In this document: positions 42,673 to 51,195 of the stretch, one piece after another
Position numbering within the stretch: position 1 is the first letter of the stretch
Layout: each line of letters begins with the position of its first letter
Translations under genes and position numbers: made by a program
DNA from: Chitinimonas taiwanensis DSM 18899
Lineage (GTDB): Bacteria > Pseudomonadota > Gammaproteobacteria > Burkholderiales > Chitinimonadaceae
Reading direction: 5' to 3'
NCBI RefSeq assembly: GCF_900119825.1
Contig: NZ_FPKR01000004.1
Coordinates: 62,001-126,000 of the forward strand
DNA length: 64,000 nt
The notes under the pieces: generated by a model
The model's database searches: none
Told to the model about the DNA's origin: nothing
What the model saw: only the letters and a program-made list of their open reading frames with translations

Positions 42673-43260
42673 TTAGATGGCCTGCACGCCGATGTGGTAC
42701 ACCCCCCAGGGGCAAAGCGCGAAGCGTTCCTTGAGCGGCTTGCCGGCCAGCTCGGGAATCCGGTCCGCGTCGTACACGGCCCACAGCGGGCCGAGGCCGC
42801 CCAGCGGCAGCGGCGTGCCATCACGTTCCAGTGCAATGATGAAGTCGTACTGGCGTACCTGTTCGAGCGGCACGGCCACCGCATAGCCATCGATGGCCTG
42901 GATCAGGATGCGCAGCTGGCTGCCGCTGACCCCGGCTGCCTTCAGGATCTCGCTCAGGCGCGGGCCGCGCAGCGTATGCGGCTTGCCGTCGTACTCGAGC
43001 GTGGGCTGGATGGTTACGGCAGGCAGGGCGGCCAGCATCGCGTAATCAAAACCATAGGCACTGCTGAACTGGGCCTTGTGCTTGCCCAGCATCTGGTCGA
43101 AAGCCGGGTCGAAGCCAGGGCGGTTCTGCTTGCCCAGTGCGCCGGTCAGCGTGAGCAGTACCGGGCCCTTGGGGGCTTTGCCGACTTTGGCGGCATGGCT
43201 GGGCAGGGCGGCGGCGGCCAGGCTTAGCGCGCTGCCGGTCAGGAATTGGCGTTTATTCAT
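42673..43260 (-). CDS. Periplasmic molybdopterin-oxidoreductase-like protein without the Mo-ligand Cys
   Basis: The 195-residue protein resembles the sulfite-oxidase/MoCo domain fold (LLTLTGALGK, TLRGPRLSEILKAAGV, GPLWAVYDADRIPE), but the only cysteine is near the C-terminus in FALCPWGVYH. The usual Mo-ligating Cys is absent, so catalysis is doubtful. The signal peptide MNKRQFLTGSALSLAAAALPSHA has a KRQFL Tat-like core and a cleavage site after SHA. It is convergent with the histidine kinase. Small periplasmic proteins of this fold are often binding or sensing components; that role here is inference. Confidence 0.65.
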   Translation of the reverse strand: MNKRQFLTGSALSLAAAALPSHAAKVGKAPKGPVLLTLTGALGKQNRPGFDPAFDQMLGKHKAQFSSAYGFDYAMLAALPAVTIQPTLEYDGKPHTLRGPRLSEILKAAGVSGSQLRILIQAIDGYAVAVPLEQVRQYDFIIALERDGTPLPLGGLGPLWAVYDADRIPELAGKPLKERFALCPWGVYHIGVQAI

Positions 43261-43327
43261 TGCGGGCTCCGAACGGGTTTGCCCTGTTGTAGCGCATTTG
43301 CCCGCTGCCACGCCAGTCCGAGCGAAT

Positions 43328-43353
43328 AAAAAAAGGGCACCCGAAGGTGCCCC
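43328..43353 (-). terminator. Terminator after the glycine-zipper gene
   Basis: On the minus strand a GGGCACC/GGTGCCC hairpin with a TTCG-type loop is followed by seven T residues. Confidence 0.88.
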
Positions 43354-43385
43354 AGACAGGGAGATAGGGTAATCGGACGCGCGCC

Positions 43386-43943
43386 TTACTTGCTCGGGCG
43401 CGGCGCCACGGTGACTTCACTCAGCTGCAGCTGACCATCCTTGACCGGGATGCGGTCGCTGCTGGGCGGGGCGTCCATGCGCACGGTGGCCACCTTGCCA
43501 TCCAGCCGGTACTGCACGTCGTAGCCGACGGTTTCCTCGCGTGACTTGGTCACCGTCTTGCAGCGTTGCTCGCTGGTGGTATAGGTGTCCTTGTCCTGCA
43601 TATTCTTCTGTACCTGGTTGCCGGCGTAGGCACCGCCAGCCACGCCGGCCACGGTGGCCAGCTTCTTGCCATTGCCGCCACCTACCTGGTTGCCCAATGC
43701 GCCGCCGATCAGGCCGCCGATCACCGTACCGGCGATGCGGTTCTCATCCTTGACCTCGCGCTTATGGGTGACCTGCACATCGCGGCAGACCTTTTCCGGC
43801 GTCTTGATGGTTTCCTTGACCGCGGCCACCTGCAGCACCTCGGCATACTCGGGGCCCTTGAAGGCCTGGTAGCTGGCCACCGCACCCAGCGACAGCGCCA
43901 GGCCGCCACCAATCACCACGCCGGTCAGCATCGACTTATTCAT
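43386..43943 (-). CDS. Glycine-zipper 2TM domain envelope protein
   Basis: The 185-residue protein has an N-terminal signal or anchor (about 5-25) and a glycine-zipper segment around 70-105 (AGTVIGGLIGGALGNQVGGG and TVAGVAGGAYAGNQVQ), the SlyB/17-kDa antigen type that inserts in the envelope. The C-terminal part (YDVQYRLDGKVATVRMDAPP) is a small beta domain. It starts MNKSMLTGVVIGGG. Function is structural or unknown. A terminator follows. Confidence 0.85.
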   Translation of the reverse strand: MNKSMLTGVVIGGGLALSLGAVASYQAFKGPEYAEVLQVAAVKETIKTPEKVCRDVQVTHKREVKDENRIAGTVIGGLIGGALGNQVGGGNGKKLATVAGVAGGAYAGNQVQKNMQDKDTYTTSEQRCKTVTKSREETVGYDVQYRLDGKVATVRMDAPPSSDRIPVKDGQLQLSEVTVAPRPSK

Positions 43944-44054
43944 GTTCTTCTCCTGGTTGGGCCATGTGCTCGCACACAGCAGCAGTTGATGGACGCCATT
44001 ATGCGCAGTGGGCCTGAACCCGACCTGAATCGCCCATGCTGATGGCATGGCATG

Positions 44055-44080
44055 AAAAACGGGACGCAAAGCGTCCCGTT
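44055..44080 (-). terminator. Terminator after the HerA-like gene
   Basis: On the minus strand, AACGGGACGC pairs with GCGTCCCGTT around a TTT loop and is followed by T residues. It ends the DUF853 gene at 44125. Confidence 0.85.
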
Positions 44081-44124
44081 GTCGATGCAGCTGGCCGCTG
44101 TGACGGCCTGGCGCACGGATGGCC

Positions 44125-45648
44125 TTAGCGCTTGCGCCCACCCATGATGGAACCGAGCACGCCGCGCAGAATCTGCCGGCCCACCTCATTGGCCACCGTG
44201 CGCGCCATGCTCTTGGCGGCCGTCTGCACCACGCCATCGCGCTGGCCGCCGCGCGGCCCGGTGCTACCAAACAGGATCTGCCCTAGCGCACCACCGAAGA
44301 AGCCGCCCCCTTCTTCCGCTGCCGCGGTCGGTGCGCTGCCTGCCGGGGCTGGCGCGCCAGCGGCCGGGCTCGCTGCTGCGCCGCCACGCAGTTTTTCATA
44401 GGCTGATTCGCGGTCCTCGGCCTGTTCATAGTGGCCATACAGTACCGATTGCTGGATCAGCACACTGCGTTCGGCCTGGGTGACCGGCCCGAGCCGGCAG
44501 CCGGGCGGGCTGACAAAGGCGCGCTCGACCATGCTCGGGCTACCCTTGGCGTCTAGGAAGGAAATCAGTGCCTCGCCCACCGCCAGTTCCATGATGGCGC
44601 TTTCGGCATTGAAGGCCGGGTTGGCGCGCAGGGTTTCCGCCGCCACTTTCACCGCCTTCTGGTCGCGCGGGGTAAACGCGCGCAGCGCATGCTGAACGCG
44701 GTTGCCGAGCTGACCGAGGATGGTTTCCGGGATATCGAGCGGGTTCTGGGTCACGAAGTAGACGCCCACACCCTTGGAGCGGATCAGCCGCACCACCTGC
44801 TCGACCTTCTCCACCAATGCGGCCGGCGCATCGTTGAACAGCAGATGCGCCTCGTCGAAGAAGAACACCAGCTTGGGCTTGTCGAGGTCACCCGCCTCGG
44901 GCAGCTGTTCGAACAGCTCGGCCAGCAGCCAGAGCAGGAAGGTCGCGTACAGCTTGGGCGTGTTGTAGAGCTTGTCGGCGGCTAGCACATTGACCACGCC
45001 CTGGCCGTTGCCATCGGTCTGCATCAGGTCATTGATGTCCAGCATGGGCTCGCCGAAGAACTTGTCACCACCCTGGCTTTCCAGGCCCAAGAGGCCTCGC
45101 TGGATCGCGCCTATGCTGGCGGCGGAGATATTGCCGTACTCGGTGGTGAAGCTCTTGGCGTTGTCGCCCACGTACTGGACCATGGCACGCAGGTCCTTCA
45201 GATCGAGCAGGAGCAGATTGTTGTCATCGGCAATCTTGAACACCAGCTGCAGCACGCCGGCCTGCACCTCGTTCAGGTTCAATAGCCGCCCCAGCAGCAG
45301 CGGGCCCATGTCCGAGATGGTGGCGCGCACCGGGTGGCCTGCCTGGCCGAACACATCCCAGAAGGCGACCGGGCAGGCCGCATAGTTCAGTGTCAGCCCG
45401 AGCTGCTCCAGGCGCGCCTTCAACTTGGGTGATTCCGCCCCAGCCGCGCCGATGCCGGACAGATCGCCCTTCACATCGGCCATGAAGACCGGCACGCCGA
45501 TACGCGAGAAGGCCTCGGCCATGCGTTGCAGGGTCACGGTCTTGCCGGTGCCGGTGGCGCCGGTGATCAGGCCATGACGGTTGGCCAGGGCGGGCAGCAG
45601 GGTCAGGTCTTGGGCGCCATGTTTGGCAATCAGCAGGGGTTCGAGCAT
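44125..45648 (-). CDS. HerA-like ATPase of the DUF853 family (YjgR-like)
   Basis: This 507-residue P-loop ATPase resembles HerA/FtsK-type helicases and E. coli YjgR. Walker A is [18 protein letters not shown] near residue 26-40, and Walker B is [43 protein letters not shown] is the sensor-like region. A low-complexity Ala/Pro-rich linker lies near 420-445, followed by a Gly-rich tail ([15 protein letters not shown]). Its role is unknown; no NurA-like partner is adjacent. ATG 45648 is preferred over longer frames. It is divergent from the binding protein at 45810. Confidence 0.9.
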   Translation of the reverse strand: MLEPLLIAKHGAQDLTLLPALANRHGLITGATGTGKTVTLQRMAEAFSRIGVPVFMADVKGDLSGIGAAGAESPKLKARLEQLGLTLNYAACPVAFWDVFGQAGHPVRATISDMGPLLLGRLLNLNEVQAGVLQLVFKIADDNNLLLLDLKDLRAMVQYVGDNAKSFTTEYGNISAASIGAIQRGLLGLESQGGDKFFGEPMLDINDLMQTDGNGQGVVNVLAADKLYNTPKLYATFLLWLLAELFEQLPEAGDLDKPKLVFFFDEAHLLFNDAPAALVEKVEQVVRLIRSKGVGVYFVTQNPLDIPETILGQLGNRVQHALRAFTPRDQKAVKVAAETLRANPAFNAESAIMELAVGEALISFLDAKGSPSMVERAFVSPPGCRLGPVTQAERSVLIQQSVLYGHYEQAEDRESAYEKLRGGAAASPAAGAPAPAGSAPTAAAEEGGGFFGGALGQILFGSTGPRGGQRDGVVQTAAKSMARTVANEVGRQILRGVLGSIMGGRKR

Positions 45649-45809
45649 AGTCAGGGTCCTGGAAATGAGCATTACATCGGCATAAAGTGGCCATGTTGGC
45701 CGCACTTGTCAAAGTTGCGCAACAGGCGCTGGGCCTGCCTTTGCGGGCGCGGCGGATGTGCAGGCAGACTAGACTGTCAGAAACCGCTCGATACGGAAAG
45801 CCACCCGCC

Positions 45810-46619
45810 ATGCTGCTGCGCCAGCCTCTGCTGCTTATCGCTTGCCTCGCCGGGCTCTGGCATGGCGGCGTGCATGCCCAGCAGCCGGTGCTTGCCTATT
45901 GCAAGGAGCTGGTCGCCTCGGGCAACTCGGAATATCCGCCTTTTCTGTGGCGCGATCCGCATGACGAAGGCCGGCTGATCGGCGCAAATGCCGAACTGAT
46001 GCAGGAGTTGGCCCAGGAGATCGGCATTCCCATCCGGGTCAACTATGTCGGCCCCTGGGGGCGCGTGCAGGAGGAGGCGCGCCTCGGGCGCATCGATCTG
46101 ATCGCCGGTGCCTTCTTCACCCTGCCGCGTCTCGAGTATATGGACTATGTGTATCCGGCCATTCGCAATACCCGCACGGTGATCTGGACGCGCGACAACA
46201 GTAAGTTCACCTACCGTAAATGGTCGGACCTGCGTCCGCTGCGCGGCATTACCGTGATCAACAACAGCTTTGGTGAGGCCTTCGACCGCTACGCCAAGCG
46301 CAATCTGAGCATCCATGCCGTGCCCAGCGTGGAAAGCGCGCTGCGCATGCTGACGCTGGCGCGCGGCGACTATGTGATTTACGAAGAGGCACCCGGCCAG
46401 GCCTATGCGGCCAAGCTCGGACTGAAGGGCATCCATCCCTCGCAAACCGCGATCAGCAATGAGGACCTACTGCTGACCATCTCACATAAATCGCCGTGCA
46501 ATACCGGCGAAGTCCGTGGCCGCCTGGCGCGCGCCATGCATAAGCTGACCGAGACTGGCCGCATGGACGCGCTGCTGGTCCAGTACATCCAGCGCTGGCG
46601 CGATCAGAACGAGCGCTAG
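45810..46619 (+). CDS. Orphan periplasmic substrate-binding protein (family 3)
   Basis: The 269-residue binding protein has a signal peptide ending GGVHA and the family-3 pattern: GNSEYPPFLWRD, IGANAELMQELAQEIGIPI, RIDLIAGAFFTLPRLEYMDY and GDYVIYEEAPGQAYA. It has no permease or ATPase neighbours. Cys32 in YCKEL and Cys248 in KSPCNTGEV could form a disulfide. The ligand is unknown. Its stop TAG overlaps the DUF1615 stop on the other strand. Confidence 0.85.
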   Translation: MLLRQPLLLIACLAGLWHGGVHAQQPVLAYCKELVASGNSEYPPFLWRDPHDEGRLIGANAELMQELAQEIGIPIRVNYVGPWGRVQEEARLGRIDLIAGAFFTLPRLEYMDYVYPAIRNTRTVIWTRDNSKFTYRKWSDLRPLRGITVINNSFGEAFDRYAKRNLSIHAVPSVESALRMLTLARGDYVIYEEAPGQAYAAKLGLKGIHPSQTAISNEDLLLTISHKSPCNTGEVRGRLARAMHKLTETGRMDALLVQYIQRWRDQNER

Positions 46620-47890
46620 CTGCTGACCCGGCTCAGGCAGTTGCGATAGCGCCAGTCCACCCGTTTGGCGAACCACTCGGTGGTCAGCTTGCGGCTGATC
46701 TTCGGGCTGTGTAGGCGGATTTGCGGGAAAACCGCGCGCGGCAGGCTTTTGCCGGCCACGCCATCGGCCAGCGCGAACACGCGTTGATACAGCGGGCTTT
46801 GTTCGAAGCGCGCTTCCTTCTCCAGCAAGAGATCACGCTCGATCTCGGCCCGGCTGAGCTTGAGCCTAGCGGCGAGCCCCTGCAGGGCCTGCCGCGTGCT
46901 GCTGGCCTGGCGGCTGACCCGGCCGGCTTCATAGCGCAGCAGATCGCCATCCAGATCGAGTTTGGGCTTGACCAGGCTGGCCACGGCGGCCTGGAAGGCG
47001 GCATTGCGGCTGGAATAGCGACCGGCGTTGTAGTCGGCGAAGCGGAAGTGCATGTCCCGATAGGGCGCGCGGTAGTGGAGCAGATTGGCAATGCCGAAGT
47101 AGGTGCCGCCGCGCCGGGTAAACACCTCGTGGCGCAAGCTGCCCTGATAGCTGTACGGATAAGGCCACACCGCCGCATGCCCGCTGGCAAAGGCCACGCT
47201 GACCTGCATCGGCCCGCCCGTGCGTATCGGGTTCTGCATATTCAGCGGCAGGCCCAGGCGCTTGGCCTCGGCCGACATATCCTCGAACAGCAGATTCATC
47301 TGCTTCTCGGTACGCAGGCCATCGATGCGCTCGCGGTAGCTGCGCCCGTTCGGCGAGGTCTTGCCCAGTGCCGCCTTCACCACCGATATCGGGATGCCGT
47401 ATTTATCCGCCCGTTCGCCGATCTGCTGCCAGACCATGCGATTCAGGCCCGGCACCACCGGGTCGGCCTGCCAGCTCGACTCCTGCTCGATGGTCGCGAT
47501 GGCCGCACAGAAGTACTCGGCCGTGTAGGGAATCTGCAGGCCTTCGAAGGCATGGAAAATGTCCTGCGCCCAGCCGGCCCGCTCGGGAATCTTGGCTGGC
47601 AGGAGGCGGTTCAGCAGCTGGCGTGCCGCACGCGGGTCCTGGCTGGCCGGTCTGCTGGTGCTGGGTGCTGGCTTGATCGCTTCGGGCGGCGGCAGGCTGG
47701 GGGGCGCTTCCGCCAGCGGCCCGGCAGGCGGTGTCGCCGGCGTAGGCTCGGCTGCGGGGCTGCCATTCGGGTAGTCAATCGGCGCGGCCGGCTGCGGCTG
47801 ACTACTGCTGGCGCAGCCAACCAGGCTGGTGATCAGTACCGCCAGCAGTAGGCTGCGGCCAGGGAAGGGGATGGGTAGAAGACATGGCAT
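46616..47890 (-). CDS. DUF1615 family lipoprotein
   Basis: The 424-residue protein has a lipobox LVGC after a hydrophobic signal (residue about 26), a Pro/Ala-rich linker (30-85) and a DUF1615 domain. Within it, AEYFCAAIATIEQESSWQ resembles the catalytic-helix region of lytic-transglycosylase-like folds, and GTYFGIANLLHY and FRFADYNAGRYSSRN follow. Peptidoglycan binding or cleavage is a reasonable guess but not shown. It is convergent with the binding-protein gene, sharing CTAG at the stop codons, and divergent from srkA. Confidence 0.85.
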   Translation of the reverse strand: MPCLLPIPFPGRSLLLAVLITSLVGCASSSQPQPAAPIDYPNGSPAAEPTPATPPAGPLAEAPPSLPPPEAIKPAPSTSRPASQDPRAARQLLNRLLPAKIPERAGWAQDIFHAFEGLQIPYTAEYFCAAIATIEQESSWQADPVVPGLNRMVWQQIGERADKYGIPISVVKAALGKTSPNGRSYRERIDGLRTEKQMNLLFEDMSAEAKRLGLPLNMQNPIRTGGPMQVSVAFASGHAAVWPYPYSYQGSLRHEVFTRRGGTYFGIANLLHYRAPYRDMHFRFADYNAGRYSSRNAAFQAAVASLVKPKLDLDGDLLRYEAGRVSRQASSTRQALQGLAARLKLSRAEIERDLLLEKEARFEQSPLYQRVFALADGVAGKSLPRAVFPQIRLHSPKISRKLTTEWFAKRVDWRYRNCLSRVSS

Positions 47891-47979
47891 GACGCGATGT
47901 TAGCCTGATCTGGCCGCGATCCCGTCTCCCTCCAGCCGAAAAGGTCGGTCGCAGCGGCTGGCCTCCGTACAATGGCGCC

Positions 47980-48963
47980 ATGAATCCCACACCCCCCTAT
48001 GCGAATCTGACTCCCGACTGCCTGCTCGACGCCGTGGACAGTCTGGGCCTGCGCAGCAGCGGTAGCCTGCTTGCCCTCAATAGCTATGAAAACCGTGTCT
48101 ACCAGGTCGGCATTGACGATGCCGCGCCGCTGATCGCCAAGTTCTACCGGCCCGAGCGCTGGAGCGATGCACAGATTCTTGAGGAGCACGCTTTCGTGGC
48201 CGAGCTGACCGCACTGGAGATCCCGGTGGTCGGCGCGCTGGAGATTGGCGGGCAGACCCTGCACCATCACGCCGGCTTCGCCTTTGCCCTGTTCCCGCGC
48301 CGCGGTGGGCGCACGCCCGAGCTGGGCGACCCGCAGGTGCTCGAATGGCTGGGGCGCTTCCTTGGTCGCATTCACGCCGCGGGGCGGGCGCAGCCGTATC
48401 GTGTGCGGCCGGCACTCGATATCGCCAGCTTTGGCGAGGAGCCGGTGGCCTTTCTCTTGGGCGGCGAGATCATCCCGGCCAATCTGCGCGACGCCTACCG
48501 CACGCTGAGCGCGCAGGCATTGGATGGCGTGCGCGCCTGCTTTATCCGCGCCGGCCAGCTCGAAACGCTGCGCCTGCATGGCGACTGCCACGCCAGCAAT
48601 ATGCTGTGGACCGATGCCGGCCCGCATTTCGTCGACTTTGACGATAGCCGCATGGGCCCGGCCATTCAGGACTTGTGGATGCTGCTGTCGGGCGAGCGCA
48701 GCGAACAGGTGCGCCAGCTGGCCGATATCCTGGCCGGCTACGAGGATTTCTGTGAGTTCAATCACCGCGAGCTGCATCTGATCGAAGCCTTGCGCACGCT
48801 GCGCCTGATCCACTACAGCGCCTGGCTGGCGCGGCGCTGGCACGACCCGGCTTTCCCGCAGGCCTTCAGCTGGTTCGGCACGCCACATTACTGGGAGCAG
48901 CAGCTGCTACTGTTACGCGAGCAGATTGCCCAGATGGACGAGCCGCCCTTGTGGTCGGCCTGA
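47980..48963 (+). CDS. srkA: Stress response Ser/Thr kinase SrkA (YihE/RdoA)
   Basis: The 327-residue kinase has an aminoglycoside-phosphotransferase-like fold. The nucleotide loop is LNSYENRVYQVGIDD with AKFYRPERWSDAQILEEHAF. The catalytic motif is RLHGDCHASNMLW, and the metal motif is FVDFDDSRMGPAIQDLWMLL. In E. coli, YihE counters Cpx-linked and oxidative stress death. DsbA is often its neighbour, but not here. ATG 47980 (MNPTPPYANLTPDCLLDA) is preferred. It is monocistronic, 126 bp before the DUF1993 gene. Confidence 0.93.
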   Translation: MNPTPPYANLTPDCLLDAVDSLGLRSSGSLLALNSYENRVYQVGIDDAAPLIAKFYRPERWSDAQILEEHAFVAELTALEIPVVGALEIGGQTLHHHAGFAFALFPRRGGRTPELGDPQVLEWLGRFLGRIHAAGRAQPYRVRPALDIASFGEEPVAFLLGGEIIPANLRDAYRTLSAQALDGVRACFIRAGQLETLRLHGDCHASNMLWTDAGPHFVDFDDSRMGPAIQDLWMLLSGERSEQVRQLADILAGYEDFCEFNHRELHLIEALRTLRLIHYSAWLARRWHDPAFPQAFSWFGTPHYWEQQLLLLREQIAQMDEPPLWSA

Positions 48964-49089
48964 ACGCCCGCATCTGCTGCGCATCGCACGGACGACCTCG
49001 ATAAGCAAGTTGCTGCCTGCCCGGCCTTCGCCGCATGGCGGGCCTAGCCTCCAGCGCGATCACTGCCCACCCAAGCCAAGGAAAAAACC

Positions 49090-49596
49090 ATGTCCCTGTC
49101 CATGTACCAAGCCTCCGTCCCCGTCTTCGTGCGCCTGCTCGGCAATCTGGCCGAGATTCTGCGCAAGGCCGAGGCGGATGCCGACGCGCGCAAGATCGAT
49201 GCGAGCGTTTTCCTCAATGCGCGCCTGGCGCCCGATATGTTCCCGCTAGTGCGCCAGGTGCAGATTGCCGCCGATGCGGCCAAGTCCTGCGCGGCCAATC
49301 TGGCCGGCCTGCCGGTGCCCAGCTACCCGGATGACGAGACTAGCTTCGCCGAGCTGCAGGCGCGCATCGCCAAGACTGTGGACTTCATCCAGGGCGTGTC
49401 GGCCGAGCAGATCGACGGCAGCGAGGCGCGCGAGATCGTGCTCAAGCGGCGTGACAAGGAAACCCGCTTCCTCGGCCAGCCCTATCTGCTGACCTATGTC
49501 TATCCCAACTTCTTCTTCCACATCACCACCGCCTACGACATCCTACGTCACAACGGCGTGCAGATTGGCAAGCGCGACTACCTGGGCGCCTTCTAA
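49090..49596 (+). CDS. DUF1993 family protein
   Basis: The 168-residue protein begins MSLSMYQASVPVFVRLLGNL and shows the DUF1993 pattern of a DinB-like four-helix bundle (MFPLVRQVQIAADAAKSC, FFFHITTAYDILRHNGVQIGK near the C-terminus). The His of FFFHITTAYDILRHNG may bind metal. Function is unknown. It is monocistronic and ends in a terminator. Confidence 0.9.
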   Translation: MSLSMYQASVPVFVRLLGNLAEILRKAEADADARKIDASVFLNARLAPDMFPLVRQVQIAADAAKSCAANLAGLPVPSYPDDETSFAELQARIAKTVDFIQGVSAEQIDGSEAREIVLKRRDKETRFLGQPYLLTYVYPNFFFHITTAYDILRHNGVQIGKRDYLGAF

Positions 49597-49613
49597 GTCT
49601 TGCCTGTGCAATG

Positions 49614-49641
49614 AAAAAGCCGACCCAAGGGTCGGCTTTTT
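49614..49641. terminator. Terminator between convergent genes
   Basis: A symmetrical stem AAAAAGCCGACCC/GGGTCGGCTTTTT with an AA loop can serve both the DUF1993 gene and the methyltransferase gene. Confidence 0.9.
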
Positions 49642-49656
49642 ATCGTCTACCAGCGC

Positions 49657-50478
49657 TCAGTACACGAAGCGCGTACGCATCTCGCCTAGGTTCAGCTCGT
49701 CCAGAATCGCTTCCAGGCGGCTTAGTGCATTCTTGCGTGGCGCATTGGTGTAGCGCGCCACGATCAGTTCGTTCTTCATCGAATGCTCCCAGCCCACCAG
49801 CTCGGTTACCGTCACCTGGTAGCCGCGGCTTTCCAGCTGCAGGCAGCGCAGCACATTGGTGATCTGGCTGCCGAATTCGCGCGTGTGTATAGGGTGGCGC
49901 CAGATTTCCGACAGCGGGGTTTTGCCGAAGGATTCGTTCTTGTGTTTGCGCAGCACCGTGGCCACCTCGGCCTGGCAACAGGGCACTAGCACCATGAACT
50001 GCGCCTGCTTTTCCAGACCGAAACGGATCGCGTCGTCGGTGGCGGTATTGCAGGCATGCAGCGCGGTTACCACATCGATCTGCGCGGGCAGGGCCTGATT
50101 GATGGTCGATTCGGCCACCGACTGGTTGAGGAAAGCCATACGCGCGAAACCGAGCCGCTCGGCCAGTTCACGCGACTTGCTGACTAGGTCTTCACGCCAT
50201 TCGATGCCGTAGACCTGACCGGCTTGGTGGGCCTTCAGTACCAGGTCGTAGAGGATGAAACCGAGGTAGGACTTGCCCGCGCCGTGGTCGGCCAGGCTCA
50301 CATCGCCCTTGGCGGCCAGCACTTCCTCCAGCAGCGGCTGGATGAACTGGACCAGGTGGTAGACCTGCTTGAGCTTGCGCCGGCTGTCCTGGTTGAGCTT
50401 GCCGTCGCGGGTGAGGATATGCAGTGCTTTGAGTAGCTCGACCGACTGGTCGGGGCGGATGTCCGGGATCTTGCTCAC
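49657..50478 (-). CDS. SAM-dependent methyltransferase (Methyltransf_32-like)
   Basis: The 273-residue protein has a Rossmann methyltransferase core: SLADHGAGKSYLGFILYD (motif I), VYGIEWREDLVSKSRELAE, VVTALHACNTATDDAI and FMVLVPCCQAEV. The ACNTATDDAI and PCCQ pairs are typical of the METTL25/Methyltransf_32 group, some of which act on rRNA or proteins. The substrate is not known. It starts MSKIPDIRPDQSVELLKALH. It is monocistronic or follows a gene on the other strand. Confidence 0.85.
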   Translation of the reverse strand: MSKIPDIRPDQSVELLKALHILTRDGKLNQDSRRKLKQVYHLVQFIQPLLEEVLAAKGDVSLADHGAGKSYLGFILYDLVLKAHQAGQVYGIEWREDLVSKSRELAERLGFARMAFLNQSVAESTINQALPAQIDVVTALHACNTATDDAIRFGLEKQAQFMVLVPCCQAEVATVLRKHKNESFGKTPLSEIWRHPIHTREFGSQITNVLRCLQLESRGYQVTVTELVGWEHSMKNELIVARYTNAPRKNALSRLEAILDELNLGEMRTRFVY

Positions 50479-50556
50479 GATAATGTCCTGATTTTTCAGG
50501 GCGCGATTGTACGCCGGAAACGGCCTCGGCCTGCAGCCAGCTGGTCGCGCGTGCGC

Positions 50557-51195
50557 TCAGCTTGCCGCCAATGTGCGCAGCTGGGCCGATTCAAGCACCT
50601 GTACGCCCTGGCCGGGCGCCAGCGCCAGACGCAGCAGCGCACGCGCCACCTGCTCGGCGGCAATAGGCCGCCAGCGCGCTGGCGCCAGCCAACCCAGCTT
50701 GGCAGCCACGCGCTCGCCCAGGCGGAATTCGGCCCGCTCGCCCAAGAGCAGGGATGGCCGTGCGATGGTGAGGCGCGGGTAGTCGAGCGCCTGCAGCGCC
50801 GCTTCCATCTCGCCCTTGACCCGGTTGTAGAACACAGGGGAGTTGGCATCTGCGCCCAGCGCACTGACCACCAGAAAATGGCGGGCACCGGCCGCGCGTG
50901 CCGCCTGCGCCAGTGCCAGCACATAGTCGCAGTCGACCTGGCGAAAGGCCGCCTGCGAGCCCGCCTGCTTGATGGTGCTGCCCAGACAGCAGAACACGAT
51001 ATCGACCTGGGGCAACGTGGTGCGCGCGAGCTGCGCATAGTCGATCTGCATCTCGGCCAATTTGCCCGCAGCCAAACCGGCCGGGCGGCGCACCAGCGCG
51101 GTCAGTTGGCTGAAGGCGGGCTCGGCCTGCAGCTGTTGGCACAGGCTGCGCCCGATGAGGCCGCTCGCGCCGGCAATCAGGGCGGTATGCGTCAT
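50557..51195 (-). CDS. NAD(P)-binding oxidoreductase of the short atypical SDR type
   Basis: The 212-residue Rossmann protein has the dinucleotide motif LIAGASGLIGRSLCQQL at 6-22 and resembles HTATIP2/YbjT-type atypical SDR proteins. DIVFCCLGSTIKQAGS and HFLVVSALGADANSPVFYNRVKGEME are the usual segments; the YxxxK pair is in FYNRVKG. The substrate is unknown. It overlaps the aldolase-like gene by 4 bp (ATGA), so the two form an operon. Confidence 0.88.
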   Translation of the reverse strand: MTHTALIAGASGLIGRSLCQQLQAEPAFSQLTALVRRPAGLAAGKLAEMQIDYAQLARTTLPQVDIVFCCLGSTIKQAGSQAAFRQVDCDYVLALAQAARAAGARHFLVVSALGADANSPVFYNRVKGEMEAALQALDYPRLTIARPSLLLGERAEFRLGERVAAKLGWLAPARWRPIAAEQVARALLRLALAPGQGVQVLESAQLRTLAAS

